Part shown: one piece after another, positions 1 to 8,876 of the stretch
Position numbering within the stretch: position 1 is the first letter of the stretch
How the letters are laid out: every line of letters starts with the position of its first letter
Assembly: GCF_049651205.1 (NCBI RefSeq)
Contig: NZ_JBASBR010000007.1
Coordinates: 372,001-436,000, forward strand
From: Castellaniella sp049651205
GTDB lineage: Bacteria > Pseudomonadota > Gammaproteobacteria > Burkholderiales > Burkholderiaceae_B
Reading direction: 5' to 3'
Length of the DNA stretch: 64,000 nucleotides
Program-made: the position numbers and the translations under genes
The notes under the pieces: generated by a model
The model's input: the letters and a program-made list of their open reading frames with translations, nothing else
The model's database searches: none
What the model was told of the DNA's origin: nothing

Positions 1-26
1 TGGATAACGGAGAAGACGGGGTGATC

Positions 27-59
27 AAAAAAGCCGAGGCGGACGTTGCCCACCTCGGC
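27..59 (-). terminator. Rho-independent terminator after fliE
   Basis: Read on the minus strand, a 7-bp perfect stem (GCCGAGG at 53-59 pairing with CCTCGGC at 33-39, 13-nt loop) is followed directly by six T residues (A run at 27-32). It lies 21 bp past the fliE stop, so fliE is probably transcribed alone. Confidence 0.75.
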
Positions 60-79
60 CCGGCAGCGACATCAGCGCC

Positions 80-418
80 TTAAATCGCCATATTGGCGAT
101 TTCTTTATAGGCTTCTACTAGGCGATTGCGTACCTGCACGCTGGCCTGGAAGGACAAACCGGCCTTTTGCAGGTCGATCATGACATTGCTCAGTGACACG
201 CTTGGGTCTCCAAGCTCGAAGGCGCGTGCCTGGGCGTTTGCCGCATTTTGTGCGTGTGACACCCGATCAAGGGATCGGGCAAGCTCAGTGGCAAAACCAC
301 CCGATGCCTGGGCAGGACCAGACTGAGGCTGAACGGTAAGCCCCTGAGATGCACGGGCAACCGAGCGCATCTGGGACAAGAGGTTTTCGACGCTAGCCAA
401 AGCTTGGGAATTGATCAT
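80..418 (-). CDS. fliE: Flagellar hook-basal body complex protein FliE
   Basis: FliE (112 aa) is the small periplasmic junction protein that joins the MS ring to the proximal rod and is exported by the flagellar type III apparatus. The C-terminal half carries the family hallmark: a DPSVSLSNVMIDLQKAG stretch, then SFQASVQVRNRLVEAYKEI. I chose the ATG at 418 because the protein then begins MINSQALASVENLL at the usual family length; an in-frame TTG ten codons earlier adds atypical residues. No strong Shine-Dalgarno sequence is visible. It diverges from fliF and has its own terminator, the usual arrangement in Burkholderiales. Confidence 0.95.
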   Translation of the reverse strand: MINSQALASVENLLSQMRSVARASQGLTVQPQSGPAQASGGFATELARSLDRVSHAQNAANAQARAFELGDPSVSLSNVMIDLQKAGLSFQASVQVRNRLVEAYKEIANMAI

Positions 419-727
419 GGAAACCAAACCAACAAGGAGCCCACACAAGGCAGGCTGTTCAGAGAATGTGTCAGCGTTGTAATATACGCGATTAAAAGCT
501 ACGGATTGCCGTCAATAGTGGCCTGTTGTCGGGGTAGTTTGCGCAATTCAGCGTATCAGGCTAACTAAGCCCCAAAAGCCACGCTTTTCAGGGCTTGCCC
601 AAAAGACAATTAACGCCATAATGGCGGCGATCCCTTCGATACACTGCCGCATCAGCATGCACATCATCCAGACACATTTCTCCTGGCCCGGGCATTGCCT
701 GATGGCACTCACCGTTACTGTTTTCCG
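419..727. promoter_or_regulatory. fliE-fliF divergent intergenic region
   Basis: This 309-bp gap must hold the divergent promoters for fliE and the fliF operon; no ORF in it looks coding. On the minus strand a TATATT hexamer (481-486) could be a fliE -10 box, without a good -35. Two inverted repeats lie on the fliF side: an imperfect hairpin at 568-595 (AGCCC and AAAAGC pairing with GCTTTT and GGGCT) and a short palindrome CGCCATAATGGCG at 614-626. Neither has a T tract. FlhDC activation is inferred because flhDC is in the window; I could not define a box. Confidence 0.4.
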
Positions 728-2392
728 ATGAATCCCATTGCCGACTGGACAAGCAAAAGCCCCGTGTTTGCACGGGTGGCAGCATTGCCGCGCCCGGTGC
801 TGCTGGGTTTGGGCGCTGCACTACTGGCCCTGGTCGTCGTGGCATCCATGTGGATGCGCGAGGCAGACTACAAAACACTGTTTTCCAACGTCGAATCGCG
901 AGACGGTGGCGCCATTGTTTCCGTCCTGACCCAACGCAACATCCCCTACAAGTTTGCAGACAACGGCGCCACCATTCTGGTGCCGGCTGATCAGGTCTAT
1001 ACGCTGCGTCTGCAACTGGCCGAGCAAGGCCTGCCGCGCGGCGGTAGTGTGGGGTTCGAATTGCTGGACAAACCTCAGTTTGGGGCCAGCCAATTTACAG
1101 AACAAATCACCTATCAGCGGGCCCTCGAAGGAGAACTCGCCCGTTCGGTCGAAGCGCTGCAAAGTGTTAAATCCGCCCGCGTACACTTGGCTATCCCCCG
1201 TCAGTCGCTCTTTGTCCGCGACCGTGAGGCACCCACTGCTTCAGTGCTGGTTACCCTATTCCCTTCGCGCAGCCTCAGCGAGGCACAAGTCTCGGCCATC
1301 ACCTGGCTGGTGTCCTCCAGCGTCCCCAAGCTCAACGCTGAAAACGTCTCAATCGTCGATCAAAACGGTCACCTGCTGTCCAATCCGGGCAACGAGGCGG
1401 GCAACGACAGCACGCGCCGCAATTTTGTCGCCGACGTCGAGCAACGCACAACCCAGCGAATCCTGACCCTGCTCAATCCGATTGTGGGCCCGGGCAATGT
1501 GCGTGCTCAAGTCAGCGCCTCAGTAGATTTCTCCCAACGCGAACAAACCTCCGAGGTCTATCGACCCAACGAAACCCCGGGCACCGCAGCCATTCGCAGC
1601 AAGCAAACCAGCGACTCCGCCCAAAACGACGGACGCTCGCCAGAAGGTGTACCAGGGGCGCTCAGCAATCAGGCGCCTGCCAATGCCACTGCCCCCATCC
1701 AGACACCAGCAGCACCTGTTACCCCGGGCAATGCGGCAAACCCAGCTGCACAAACCCCCGGCCAGGCGATCGTCAATGGCACACCAGTCGCAACCACCAA
1801 CCGGGGATCCGTGCGCAACGATGCCACGGTCAACTACGAGGTGGATCGCACGATCAGCCACGTCAAGCACGAACTCGGCACCCTCGAGCGCCTGTCTGTG
1901 GCAGTGGTTGTCAACTATCGCGACAAGGATGGCGAGCCCGCACCACTGGACGCCTCCGAGATGGACAATATCAACGCTTTGGTCAGACAGGCGATGGGTT
2001 ACTCGGCAGACCGTGGCGACACACTGAGCGTGGTCAACAGCGAATTCACCGATCAAGAGCCCACCGTGAAGGTCTGGGAGAACCCAACCTATCAGGCGCT
2101 GGCACTGCAGATCGGCAAGATCCTGCTGATCCTGGCGGTACTGTTCTTCCTGTGGCGCTCGGTGATTCGGCCGATCGTGCAGGGCTACGCCAACGCCCAG
2201 GTTGAGCGCGTGAAAAGCGAAGCTCACTTGGAAACCATGCGCGAGCAGCGGCGACAAGAAGAGCTACGCGAATCCGAGCTGAACCGCTACGAAGAAAACC
2301 TCGAAACCGCACGCGGGCTTGCCCAACGTGACCCGCGCGCTGTTGCCATGGTGATGAGATCCTGGATGAATCCGAAAAATGCCAAATCCTGA
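728..2392 (+). CDS. fliF: Flagellar MS-ring protein FliF
   Basis: FliF (554 aa) forms the inner-membrane MS ring, the base of the basal body and housing of the export gate. There is an N-terminal membrane segment at roughly residues 25-45, a large periplasmic region with YscJ/FliF ring-building domains, a Pro/Ala-rich low-complexity stretch around residues 310-355, a second membrane segment (ALQIGKILLILAVLFFLW) and a cytoplasmic tail that binds FliG. The ATG at 728 gives MNPIADW; an in-frame TTG at 695 is a less likely start. The stop lies 14 nt inside fliG, which indicates translational coupling. Confidence 0.96.
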   Translation: MNPIADWTSKSPVFARVAALPRPVLLGLGAALLALVVVASMWMREADYKTLFSNVESRDGGAIVSVLTQRNIPYKFADNGATILVPADQVYTLRLQLAEQGLPRGGSVGFELLDKPQFGASQFTEQITYQRALEGELARSVEALQSVKSARVHLAIPRQSLFVRDREAPTASVLVTLFPSRSLSEAQVSAITWLVSSSVPKLNAENVSIVDQNGHLLSNPGNEAGNDSTRRNFVADVEQRTTQRILTLLNPIVGPGNVRAQVSASVDFSQREQTSEVYRPNETPGTAAIRSKQTSDSAQNDGRSPEGVPGALSNQAPANATAPIQTPAAPVTPGNAANPAAQTPGQAIVNGTPVATTNRGSVRNDATVNYEVDRTISHVKHELGTLERLSVAVVVNYRDKDGEPAPLDASEMDNINALVRQAMGYSADRGDTLSVVNSEFTDQEPTVKVWENPTYQALALQIGKILLILAVLFFLWRSVIRPIVQGYANAQVERVKSEAHLETMREQRRQEELRESELNRYEENLETARGLAQRDPRAVAMVMRSWMNPKNAKS

Positions 2393-3380
2393 CGCTGATC
2401 TTGACCGTTGCGCAATCCTTATGATGTCTCTGGGTGAGGATGCCGCAGCCGAAGTCTTTAAATACTTGTCCTCGCGCGAAGTGCAGCAGGTTGGTTCGGC
2501 CATGGCCAATCTCAAGCAGGTTACCCGTGCAGATGTCGACAATGTCCTCGAAGATTTCCGTCGCGAGGCCGACCAATTTATGGCCGTCACCCTGGGGTCG
2601 GATGATTACATCCGCTCGGTACTCACCAAGGCCCTTGGCACTGATCGCGCTGCGGGCCTGATCGAAGACATCCTCGAAGCGGGCGAAGGGACAGGCTCGG
2701 GTATTGACGCCCTGAACTGGCTGGAGCCTGCCAACGTGGCAGAGCTCATCGCCGACGAACACCCGCAGATCATCGCAACCATCCTGGTACACCTCGAGCG
2801 CGATCGCTCATCGGCCATCCTGGCACTGCTCAACGAGCGTTTGCGCAACGATGTGATGATGCGGATCGCAACGTTCGGCGGCGTCCAGCCAGCTGCCTTG
2901 CACGAGCTCACCGAAGTGCTCAACCAGGTGCTCTCCGGCCAGGGTGCCAAGCGCTCGAAGATGGGTGGTGTGCGCACTGCCGCCGAGATCCTGAACTTCA
3001 TGAACACCACCGAGGAAGAAGCCGTCGTCAGCAGCCTGCGCGAAGTCGATGCCGACCTCGCCCAGCGCATCGTCGACGAAATGTTCGTGTTCGACAACCT
3101 GGCCGATGTTGAAGACGCGGCCATCCAGCTGATCCTCAAAGAAATCGACACCGCCTCGCTGACTATCGCTCTTAAGGGTGCGGGCGAAGAACTCAGCGCC
3201 AAATTCTTCAAGAATATGTCCAACCGGGCTGCTGAAATCCTGCGCGACGATCTCGAGGCACAAGGCCCCGTACGGATGTCGCGCGTGGAAGCCGAGCAAA
3301 AAGCCATCCTTATGGTGGCGCGCAAACTGGCCGATGCCGGCCAGATCAATCTGAGCATGGGCAACGACCAATATGTCTGA
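2379..3380 (+). CDS. fliG: Flagellar motor switch protein FliG
   Basis: FliG (333 aa) is the rotor protein on the cytoplasmic face of the MS ring that meets MotA and generates torque. The N-terminal domain (ILMMSLGEDAAAEVFKYLS) binds FliF, a middle domain with EHPQIIATILVHL binds FliM, and the C-terminal domain has the charged torque helix (FENLADVEDAAIQLILKEI region, here VFDNLADVED). Its length matches the family. The start overlaps fliF by 14 nt and the stop overlaps the fliH start by 8 nt. Confidence 0.97.
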   Translation: MPNPDADLDRCAILMMSLGEDAAAEVFKYLSSREVQQVGSAMANLKQVTRADVDNVLEDFRREADQFMAVTLGSDDYIRSVLTKALGTDRAAGLIEDILEAGEGTGSGIDALNWLEPANVAELIADEHPQIIATILVHLERDRSSAILALLNERLRNDVMMRIATFGGVQPAALHELTEVLNQVLSGQGAKRSKMGGVRTAAEILNFMNTTEEEAVVSSLREVDADLAQRIVDEMFVFDNLADVEDAAIQLILKEIDTASLTIALKGAGEELSAKFFKNMSNRAAEILRDDLEAQGPVRMSRVEAEQKAILMVARKLADAGQINLSMGNDQYV

Positions 3381-4158
3381 CAAGCCCTCTTCCGATCTCC
3401 AGGCGCGTGCCCGCTGGCAGCGCTGGGAGATGGATTCCCTGGAGGCCTTGCGCACGCAGCAGAAACGACGCGCCAGCGACACGCCGCCCGCACAGGCCGA
3501 AGCACTGAAAAGGCGTGCACAGGCCTTGGCCCAGGCGCGCAAAGAGGGCCTGGAAAAAGGATACCAGGAAGGCTTCGAAAAAGGCCTGGCAGACGGCCAC
3601 GCACAAGGGCTTGCCACCGGGCACACCGAAGGCCACGCTGCCGGGCTGGCCGCTGGCCGCGTCGAAGGGCAGGCGCAGGGCTATGAGTCCGGGCGCACCG
3701 AAGGCAGCGCCGTGCTGCAAGAAAACGCCGCGCGGCTGGATGCATTGGCACAAACCTGTGCCAATGCCCTGAATCAGCTCGAAGAAGAAGTCGGCCAGTC
3801 CTTGATCCAATTGGCTACGCGGATCGCCGAGCAGGTGCTGCAGGATCAGCTGCGCGAGCATCCCGATCACATCCTTGCTGTCGTACAAGAGGTTTTGCAG
3901 GCGCGGCCCGAACCCAGCGCCCCCCTCAATTTGCGTCTACACCCGGACGACCTTGCCCTGGTCAGCCCCTTTTTGCAGCAAAACCCCGAAATCAGTCACT
4001 ATCGGCTGATTGCCGACGAACACCTGACGCGAGGCGGCTGCGTCGCCGAGACCGCCTTGGGTTCGGTGGATGCCACCCTTGAGACGCGCTGGCAACGCAT
4101 CATCGCATCACTGGGACAGGCCGCCCCTGCCCTGCCCGCTGGCCATGGTAGCCGCTGA
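3373..4158 (+). CDS. fliH: Flagellar export ATPase regulator FliH
   Basis: FliH (261 aa) dimerises, binds the N terminus of the FliI ATPase and docks it at the export gate and C ring. Residues 59-111 contain fourteen glycines at an exact four-residue period (G59, G63 ... G111), the long GxxxG helix-packing segment known in FliH. The C-terminal half (LIQLATRIAEQVLQDQLREH, then LNLRLHPDDLALV) is the conserved FliI-binding domain. It overlaps fliG by 8 nt and fliI by 14 nt. Confidence 0.95.
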   Translation: MSDKPSSDLQARARWQRWEMDSLEALRTQQKRRASDTPPAQAEALKRRAQALAQARKEGLEKGYQEGFEKGLADGHAQGLATGHTEGHAAGLAAGRVEGQAQGYESGRTEGSAVLQENAARLDALAQTCANALNQLEEEVGQSLIQLATRIAEQVLQDQLREHPDHILAVVQEVLQARPEPSAPLNLRLHPDDLALVSPFLQQNPEISHYRLIADEHLTRGGCVAETALGSVDATLETRWQRIIASLGQAAPALPAGHGSR

Positions 4159-5608
4159 CACCCCCCTGGATACCCCGGGTGCCCGCTGGCGCGCCCAGCT
4201 TGGCGTATGCCTGGACCGCATCGAAGCACGGCAGGCCACCAGGCGCCAAGGCCGTGTGACACGAGCCACAGGCCTGGTGCTCGAAGCCACCGGTTTGCAA
4301 CTCCCCGTAGGGGCTGCCTGTCAGGTGCAGGTATCCCCAGGCCGAAACCTCTGGGCAGACGCCGAGGTTGTTGGCTTCCACTCGGACACCCTGTACCTGA
4401 TGCCCCAGGGAGACATCACTGGCCTGCGGCCTGGCGCCAGGGTAGTACCAGCCGAAACCCTGCTACTCGACCCCGTCCGCCTGCCCACAACCTATCAAGA
4501 AGCCCCCTATGCGCCTGGCGCAGACCAGGCAAGACACCTGCCCGTGGGACTGGCATTGCTGGGCCGGGTACTCGACGGCGCCGGCCAGCCACTGGATGGC
4601 AAGCCTCTGCCAACCGATCTCGACATGGCGCCCCTGAACGCCATCCAGATCAACCCATTGACGCGGGCCCCGGTGGATACTGTGCTGGATGTGGGCGTGC
4701 GGGCCATCAACGGCCTGCTGACGATCGGCCGCGGGCAGCGCATGGGCCTGTTCGCAGGCTCTGGCGTGGGCAAGAGCGTGCTCCTGGGCATGATGGCCCG
4801 TTACACCCAGGCAGACGTGATCGTGGTGGGGCTCATCGGCGAGCGTGGCCGCGAAGTAAAGGAATTTATCGAACTCAATCTGGGGGCAGAAGGCCTGGCC
4901 CGATCTGTGGTGGTGGCAGCGCCCGCCGATGTCTCGCCACTATTGCGGCTACAAGGTGCGGTGTACGCCACCCGATTGGCCGAGTTTTTCCGCGACCGCG
5001 GCAAGCATGTTTTGCTGATCATGGACTCTCTGACGCGCTACGCCATGGCTCAGCGCGAGATTGCCCTGGCCATCGGAGAGCCACCTGCCACCAAAGGCTA
5101 CCCGCCTTCGGTGTTCGCAAAACTGCCTGCCCTGGTAGAAAGAGCGGGCAATGGTGCACCGCAAGACGGCTATGAGGCGGGGTCGATCACAGCTTTTTAC
5201 ACGGTGCTTACCGAAGGCGATGACCAGCAGGACCCCATTGCAGACTCTGCCCGGGCGATTCTGGACGGGCATATTGTGCTGTCGCGTACACTGGCAGAAT
5301 CCGGACACTACCCTGCCATCGACATTGAAGCATCCATCTCTCGCGTGATGTCGGGAATTGTGCCCGCCAGCCAGTTTCGCTGCGTTCATCAGTTCAAGCG
5401 GATGGTGTCACGTTACCAGCGCAACCGCGACCTCATCGCAGTAGGTGCCTACACTGCGGGCAACGATCCCGAAATCGACCAAGCTATCGAACGCTATCCT
5501 TGGCTGGAGGGTTACCTGCAACAAGGTATCGATACACAGATCGATTACCCCACCGCCGTGGCTGCGCTGGGCGGCGTATTGGGTCAGGAGATTTCGCATG
5601 AATCATGA
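4145..5608 (+). CDS. fliI: Flagellum-specific export ATPase FliI
   Basis: FliI (487 aa) is the hexameric F1-beta-like ATPase that unfolds and delivers type III export substrates. The Walker A loop is in GLFAGSGVGKSVLLGMMARY, the catalytic Glu in VGLIGERGREVKEFI and the Walker B in HVLLIMDSLTRYAMAQREI. The C-terminal KGYPPSVFAKLPALVERAG is a family signature. I chose the ATG at 4145, inside the end of fliH, because it gives the normal FliI N terminus; an in-frame upstream start adds 25 unlikely residues. Its stop overlaps the fliJ start. Confidence 0.97.
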   Translation: MVAADTPLDTPGARWRAQLGVCLDRIEARQATRRQGRVTRATGLVLEATGLQLPVGAACQVQVSPGRNLWADAEVVGFHSDTLYLMPQGDITGLRPGARVVPAETLLLDPVRLPTTYQEAPYAPGADQARHLPVGLALLGRVLDGAGQPLDGKPLPTDLDMAPLNAIQINPLTRAPVDTVLDVGVRAINGLLTIGRGQRMGLFAGSGVGKSVLLGMMARYTQADVIVVGLIGERGREVKEFIELNLGAEGLARSVVVAAPADVSPLLRLQGAVYATRLAEFFRDRGKHVLLIMDSLTRYAMAQREIALAIGEPPATKGYPPSVFAKLPALVERAGNGAPQDGYEAGSITAFYTVLTEGDDQQDPIADSARAILDGHIVLSRTLAESGHYPAIDIEASISRVMSGIVPASQFRCVHQFKRMVSRYQRNRDLIAVGAYTAGNDPEIDQAIERYPWLEGYLQQGIDTQIDYPTAVAALGGVLGQEISHES

Positions 5609-6047
5609 GACTCCGCTGGATGTGCTGATCAACCTCGCACAAGAGAAGCTGGACGACGCCGGGCGCGCACTGGCCGATCTCGGTACACAACGCCGTGAGG
5701 CACAAAACCAGCTAAATACGCTGGATCACTATCGCTCTGATTACACCCAGCGCCTGCAGGACACCACCGAGGGCGGTGTAACTGCCTCGAATTACCACAA
5801 CTTTAGGCACTTTATCGCCACATTGGATGAGGCCATTTCGCAGCAAAATAGGATCATCGCCCAGATCGACTCGCGAATCGATACCGGGCGTCAGCAGTGG
5901 CACCACGAAAAACGCCAATTAAATTCCTACGAAACACTAAAAGCCCGCCAGACCCGGCAACTGCAAATCCGCGAGCAGCGCCGTGACCAGCGGGCCAGCG
6001 ACGAAGCCGCAGCCAGTCTTTACCGACGGCTACGCCAGACCCACTGA
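5598..6047 (+). CDS. fliJ: Flagellar export chaperone FliJ
   Basis: FliJ (149 aa) is an almost entirely coiled-coil protein, the gamma-subunit-like stalk of the FliI hexamer and an escort for substrate chaperones. The sequence is rich in Gln, Arg, Asp and Glu with heptad-like spacing and no membrane segment. The ATG at 5598 overlaps the fliI stop by 11 nt and gives the normal family length. The function rests mainly on position and composition, since FliJ proteins diverge strongly. Confidence 0.9.
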   Translation: MNHETPLDVLINLAQEKLDDAGRALADLGTQRREAQNQLNTLDHYRSDYTQRLQDTTEGGVTASNYHNFRHFIATLDEAISQQNRIIAQIDSRIDTGRQQWHHEKRQLNSYETLKARQTRQLQIREQRRDQRASDEAAASLYRRLRQTH

Positions 6048-6060
6048 ATCCGTCATTGCC

Positions 6061-7317
6061 ATGAACATGCCTGTGCTTCCTGCCATCTCCGCCAGTCCGG
6101 CTCCCGCCGACACCGCAGCACGTCCGGCCGACACCGCCACAAGCAACGCGCCTGCGTTCTCCAATGTGCTGTCTGGCCAGCAGCAACAGCACAGCACCAG
6201 CACCAAAGAGCAATCCAAGACCACAGAACCGCACCAGCCGGGCACTCGCGAAGCTGCCACTGAGACACCAGCCAAGCAACAAGATAGCCTGGGCCCTGAC
6301 GAGACCCTGGCCCTGATTCTCGACAGCACGGGATTGCCTATGATGCAGCTGCCGGTACAGCCTTCCGCGCTGGCGCGATTCAGTATCCAGCGCCACGGAA
6401 GCAGCATGGGTACTGCTGATACCCCCGCCACGCGCGCCGTCAGCCTGATCACCCCTGCAGGCCAGGCACTGCCTGACGATGCAAGCGACACCCTCGCGGT
6501 TCGTCCCACAAACACCGGGCCGGAAACCGCACATGCGGCTTTGCAAGACCTCAATTTCATAAAAGATAAACCGCTGACGGCTCCCAACACGGATCCCCGG
6601 CACGCCTCTTCTGGCAAACACAGCGTGGTGGCCGGCCTGGTTGCGCCAGCACAGGCCACCAATGCTGCCAATATTCGAGCTGCTTCAGCCGACGACACCC
6701 TTACCGGTCAATCAGCCAGTCGCGCCAGCACCAACACGCTGCTTCGGCACGGATCAGAGCTTCCGGCAATATCTGCTGACGCCCACACCTTGGGCGCCGC
6801 AAATGTCCTGGCAGCCGCACAGCCTCCCCTGATGCCGGCCGCCTCTGGTTTACCTCAGCAAATTACTGTGGCCACTCCTTTTAACAGCCCGCAATGGCCA
6901 CAAGACGTGGGCCGGCAGCTGTTCAATCTGGTTCAATCGGGCGTCACGGGCTCGGGCCATACGGTGCAGATGCAGCTCAATCCCCCGGAGCTCGGGCCCG
7001 TACGCATCACCCTGCACCTCGGAGATAGCGGTACTCAGGCATCGTTTATCTCGCCCCATGCCAACGTCCGCCAAGCCCTCGAAAATGCCTTGCCCCAACT
7101 TGCACAACAGATGGCGCAAGCCGGCGTGTCTCTGGGCCAAACCAGTGTCAGCGACCAACCCGGACAGCAGTATGCCGAATCTTCTGACAGCAATAAACCC
7201 AAGGACGGCGCCGTGTTCAGCCTGGATGGCAGCAGCGACAACAGTGCGATTGCCCCCACCAGCCCCATACCGCGCGCCGTGAACCGTCCCAACGCGATCG
7301 TCGATACTTTCGCCTGA
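6061..7317 (+). CDS. fliK: Flagellar hook-length control protein FliK
   Basis: FliK (418 aa) is the secreted ruler that sets hook length and triggers FlhB to switch from hook to filament substrates. Residues 1 to about 290 are Ala/Thr/Ser/Gln-rich, low-complexity and presumably flexible. The C-terminal domain, beginning near QWPQDVGRQLFNLVQSG, carries the conserved core VQMQLNPPELGPVRITLHL, then NVRQALENALPQLAQQM. The ATG at 6061 lies 13 bp after fliJ. It is the last gene before a 66-bp gap to fliL. Confidence 0.93.
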   Translation: MNMPVLPAISASPAPADTAARPADTATSNAPAFSNVLSGQQQQHSTSTKEQSKTTEPHQPGTREAATETPAKQQDSLGPDETLALILDSTGLPMMQLPVQPSALARFSIQRHGSSMGTADTPATRAVSLITPAGQALPDDASDTLAVRPTNTGPETAHAALQDLNFIKDKPLTAPNTDPRHASSGKHSVVAGLVAPAQATNAANIRAASADDTLTGQSASRASTNTLLRHGSELPAISADAHTLGAANVLAAAQPPLMPAASGLPQQITVATPFNSPQWPQDVGRQLFNLVQSGVTGSGHTVQMQLNPPELGPVRITLHLGDSGTQASFISPHANVRQALENALPQLAQQMAQAGVSLGQTSVSDQPGQQYAESSDSNKPKDGAVFSLDGSSDNSAIAPTSPIPRAVNRPNAIVDTFA

Positions 7318-7383
7318 CCGCGTACCCAATACTCACGCATTACAATGCAGCTCCCCACCTCCGCGACCCCATAACCCGGAATC

Positions 7384-7860
7384 ATGCTCAGGCTACTTAA
7401 ATTTCTCCTCCTGCTCATTATTATCATTGGCGCCTCTGTGGGCGGCACCATGCTGTTCATGAACAGAAACAGCCCGAGCACTCCAGCGACAACTGCCAAC
7501 CCGGCCGTAACCGTTGTGCCTGCACCCGCAGCGCCTGTGGTGGTCGCACCGATCTTTGCAGAGCTCGAACCATTCACTGTCACGCTCTATGGCGAGATGC
7601 GAAACCGCATCCTGTACACCGCGATCACCTTGCGACTGGCCGACGAAGCCTCCCGCAAGCAGATCGAGGATTACATGCCCGAGGTACGTGACAGAATCCT
7701 GAAGGTCTTGTCTTCACAACCGCTGGCCCAGGTGCAAACCCCCGAGGGCAGGCAGGCGCTTAGCAACGCCCTGAAAGCCGAGCTCTCCAACACCTTTGCG
7801 CCTCAACTGCCAGCGCCACAAATTTCCGACGTGCTTTTCACAGCGTTCGTGGTGCAGTAA
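7384..7860 (+). CDS. fliL: Flagellar basal body-associated protein FliL
   Basis: FliL (158 aa) is a single-pass inner-membrane protein that forms a ring around the MotAB stator and supports torque or stator activation. An N-terminal membrane helix (LLKFLLLLIIIIGASVGGTMLF) is followed by a Pro/Ala/Val linker and the conserved FliL domain (EPFTVTLYGEMRNRILYTAITLRL, then the LSSQPLAQVQTPEGR segment). The gene starts a second fli group, with only 66 bp between it and fliK. Its last base is the first base of the fliM start codon (TAATG). Confidence 0.94.
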   Translation: MLRLLKFLLLLIIIIGASVGGTMLFMNRNSPSTPATTANPAVTVVPAPAAPVVVAPIFAELEPFTVTLYGEMRNRILYTAITLRLADEASRKQIEDYMPEVRDRILKVLSSQPLAQVQTPEGRQALSNALKAELSNTFAPQLPAPQISDVLFTAFVVQ

Positions 7861-8876
7861 TGCCTTACCAAAGCATGCTCTCACAGGATGAAGTCGATGC
7901 CCTGCTGGCTGGGGTCACCGGCGAAGAGTCCTCCTCCCCGCAGGCGACAGCCGAGCCAAAGGACGGTGTCCGTCCCTACGACCTCAGCTCTCCCGACCGC
8001 GTGGTGCGCCACCGCATGCAAACCCTCGAGCTCATCAACGAGCGATTTGCGCGTCAACTGAGATCCATGTTTTTCGGCTTCATGCGACGCAACGCCGACA
8101 TCACCGTCAATGCAATCAAGATCCTGAAATATTCAGACTTCGAACGCAATCTGCCGGTTCCCAGCAACCTCAATATGGTGGGGCTCAAGCCACTGCGTGG
8201 TGTGGGGCTGTTTACGTTTGATCCTAATCTAGTGTTTCTGGTCATCGACAGCCTGTTTGGTGGTCATGGCCGCTACAACACCCGCATCGAAGGCCGTGAT
8301 TTCACCAACACCGAGCAGCGGATCATCCGGCGATTGCTTAATCTCACCCTCGACTGCTATGGCGAGGCCTGGGAAAACGTCTACCCCATCCAGTCCGAAT
8401 ATATCCGCTCGGAGATGCACACCAAGTTTGCCAATATCGGCTCAGGCAACGACGTGGTAGTACTCTCGACATTCAACATCGAGCTCGGATCAACAGGCGG
8501 CAAGCTGAATATTTGCCTGCCCTATTCCATGCTCGAACCCATCCGCGACATCCTGACGCGCCCCTTGCAGCAATCGGCCACTGACGCCATCGACCAACGC
8601 TGGACACAGCAGCTGTCGCGCGAAGTCCGCAGCGCAGAGGTCGAACTCAGCGTCGAGTTTGCCCGTATCGAAACCTCCATAGCCAAGCTCCTGCACCTGT
8701 CGGTGGGTGATGTCCTGCCCGTCGAAGTCCAACCCAATGTCACGGCCCGTGTCGGTGGCGTTCCGGTGCTCGACTGCACATATGGCACCTTCAACAGCCG
8801 TTATGCCCTTCGTGTACGCAAGATCCTTGCGGCACCGGGGGATTCCGAAAAACTGCTAGCCCGCACCCAGAAATGA
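7860..8876 (+). CDS. fliM: Flagellar motor switch protein FliM
   Basis: FliM (338 aa) is the middle part of the C ring and receives phospho-CheY. The N-terminal peptide MLSQDEVDALLAGV is the CheY-binding motif. It is followed by the CheC-like middle domain that contacts FliG (GLKPLRGVGLFTFDPNLVF) and a C-terminal SpoA/SURF domain that pairs with FliN. It shares one nucleotide with fliL and overlaps fliN by 4 nt (ATGA). Confidence 0.97.
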   Translation: MPYQSMLSQDEVDALLAGVTGEESSSPQATAEPKDGVRPYDLSSPDRVVRHRMQTLELINERFARQLRSMFFGFMRRNADITVNAIKILKYSDFERNLPVPSNLNMVGLKPLRGVGLFTFDPNLVFLVIDSLFGGHGRYNTRIEGRDFTNTEQRIIRRLLNLTLDCYGEAWENVYPIQSEYIRSEMHTKFANIGSGNDVVVLSTFNIELGSTGGKLNICLPYSMLEPIRDILTRPLQQSATDAIDQRWTQQLSREVRSAEVELSVEFARIETSIAKLLHLSVGDVLPVEVQPNVTARVGGVPVLDCTYGTFNSRYALRVRKILAAPGDSEKLLARTQK

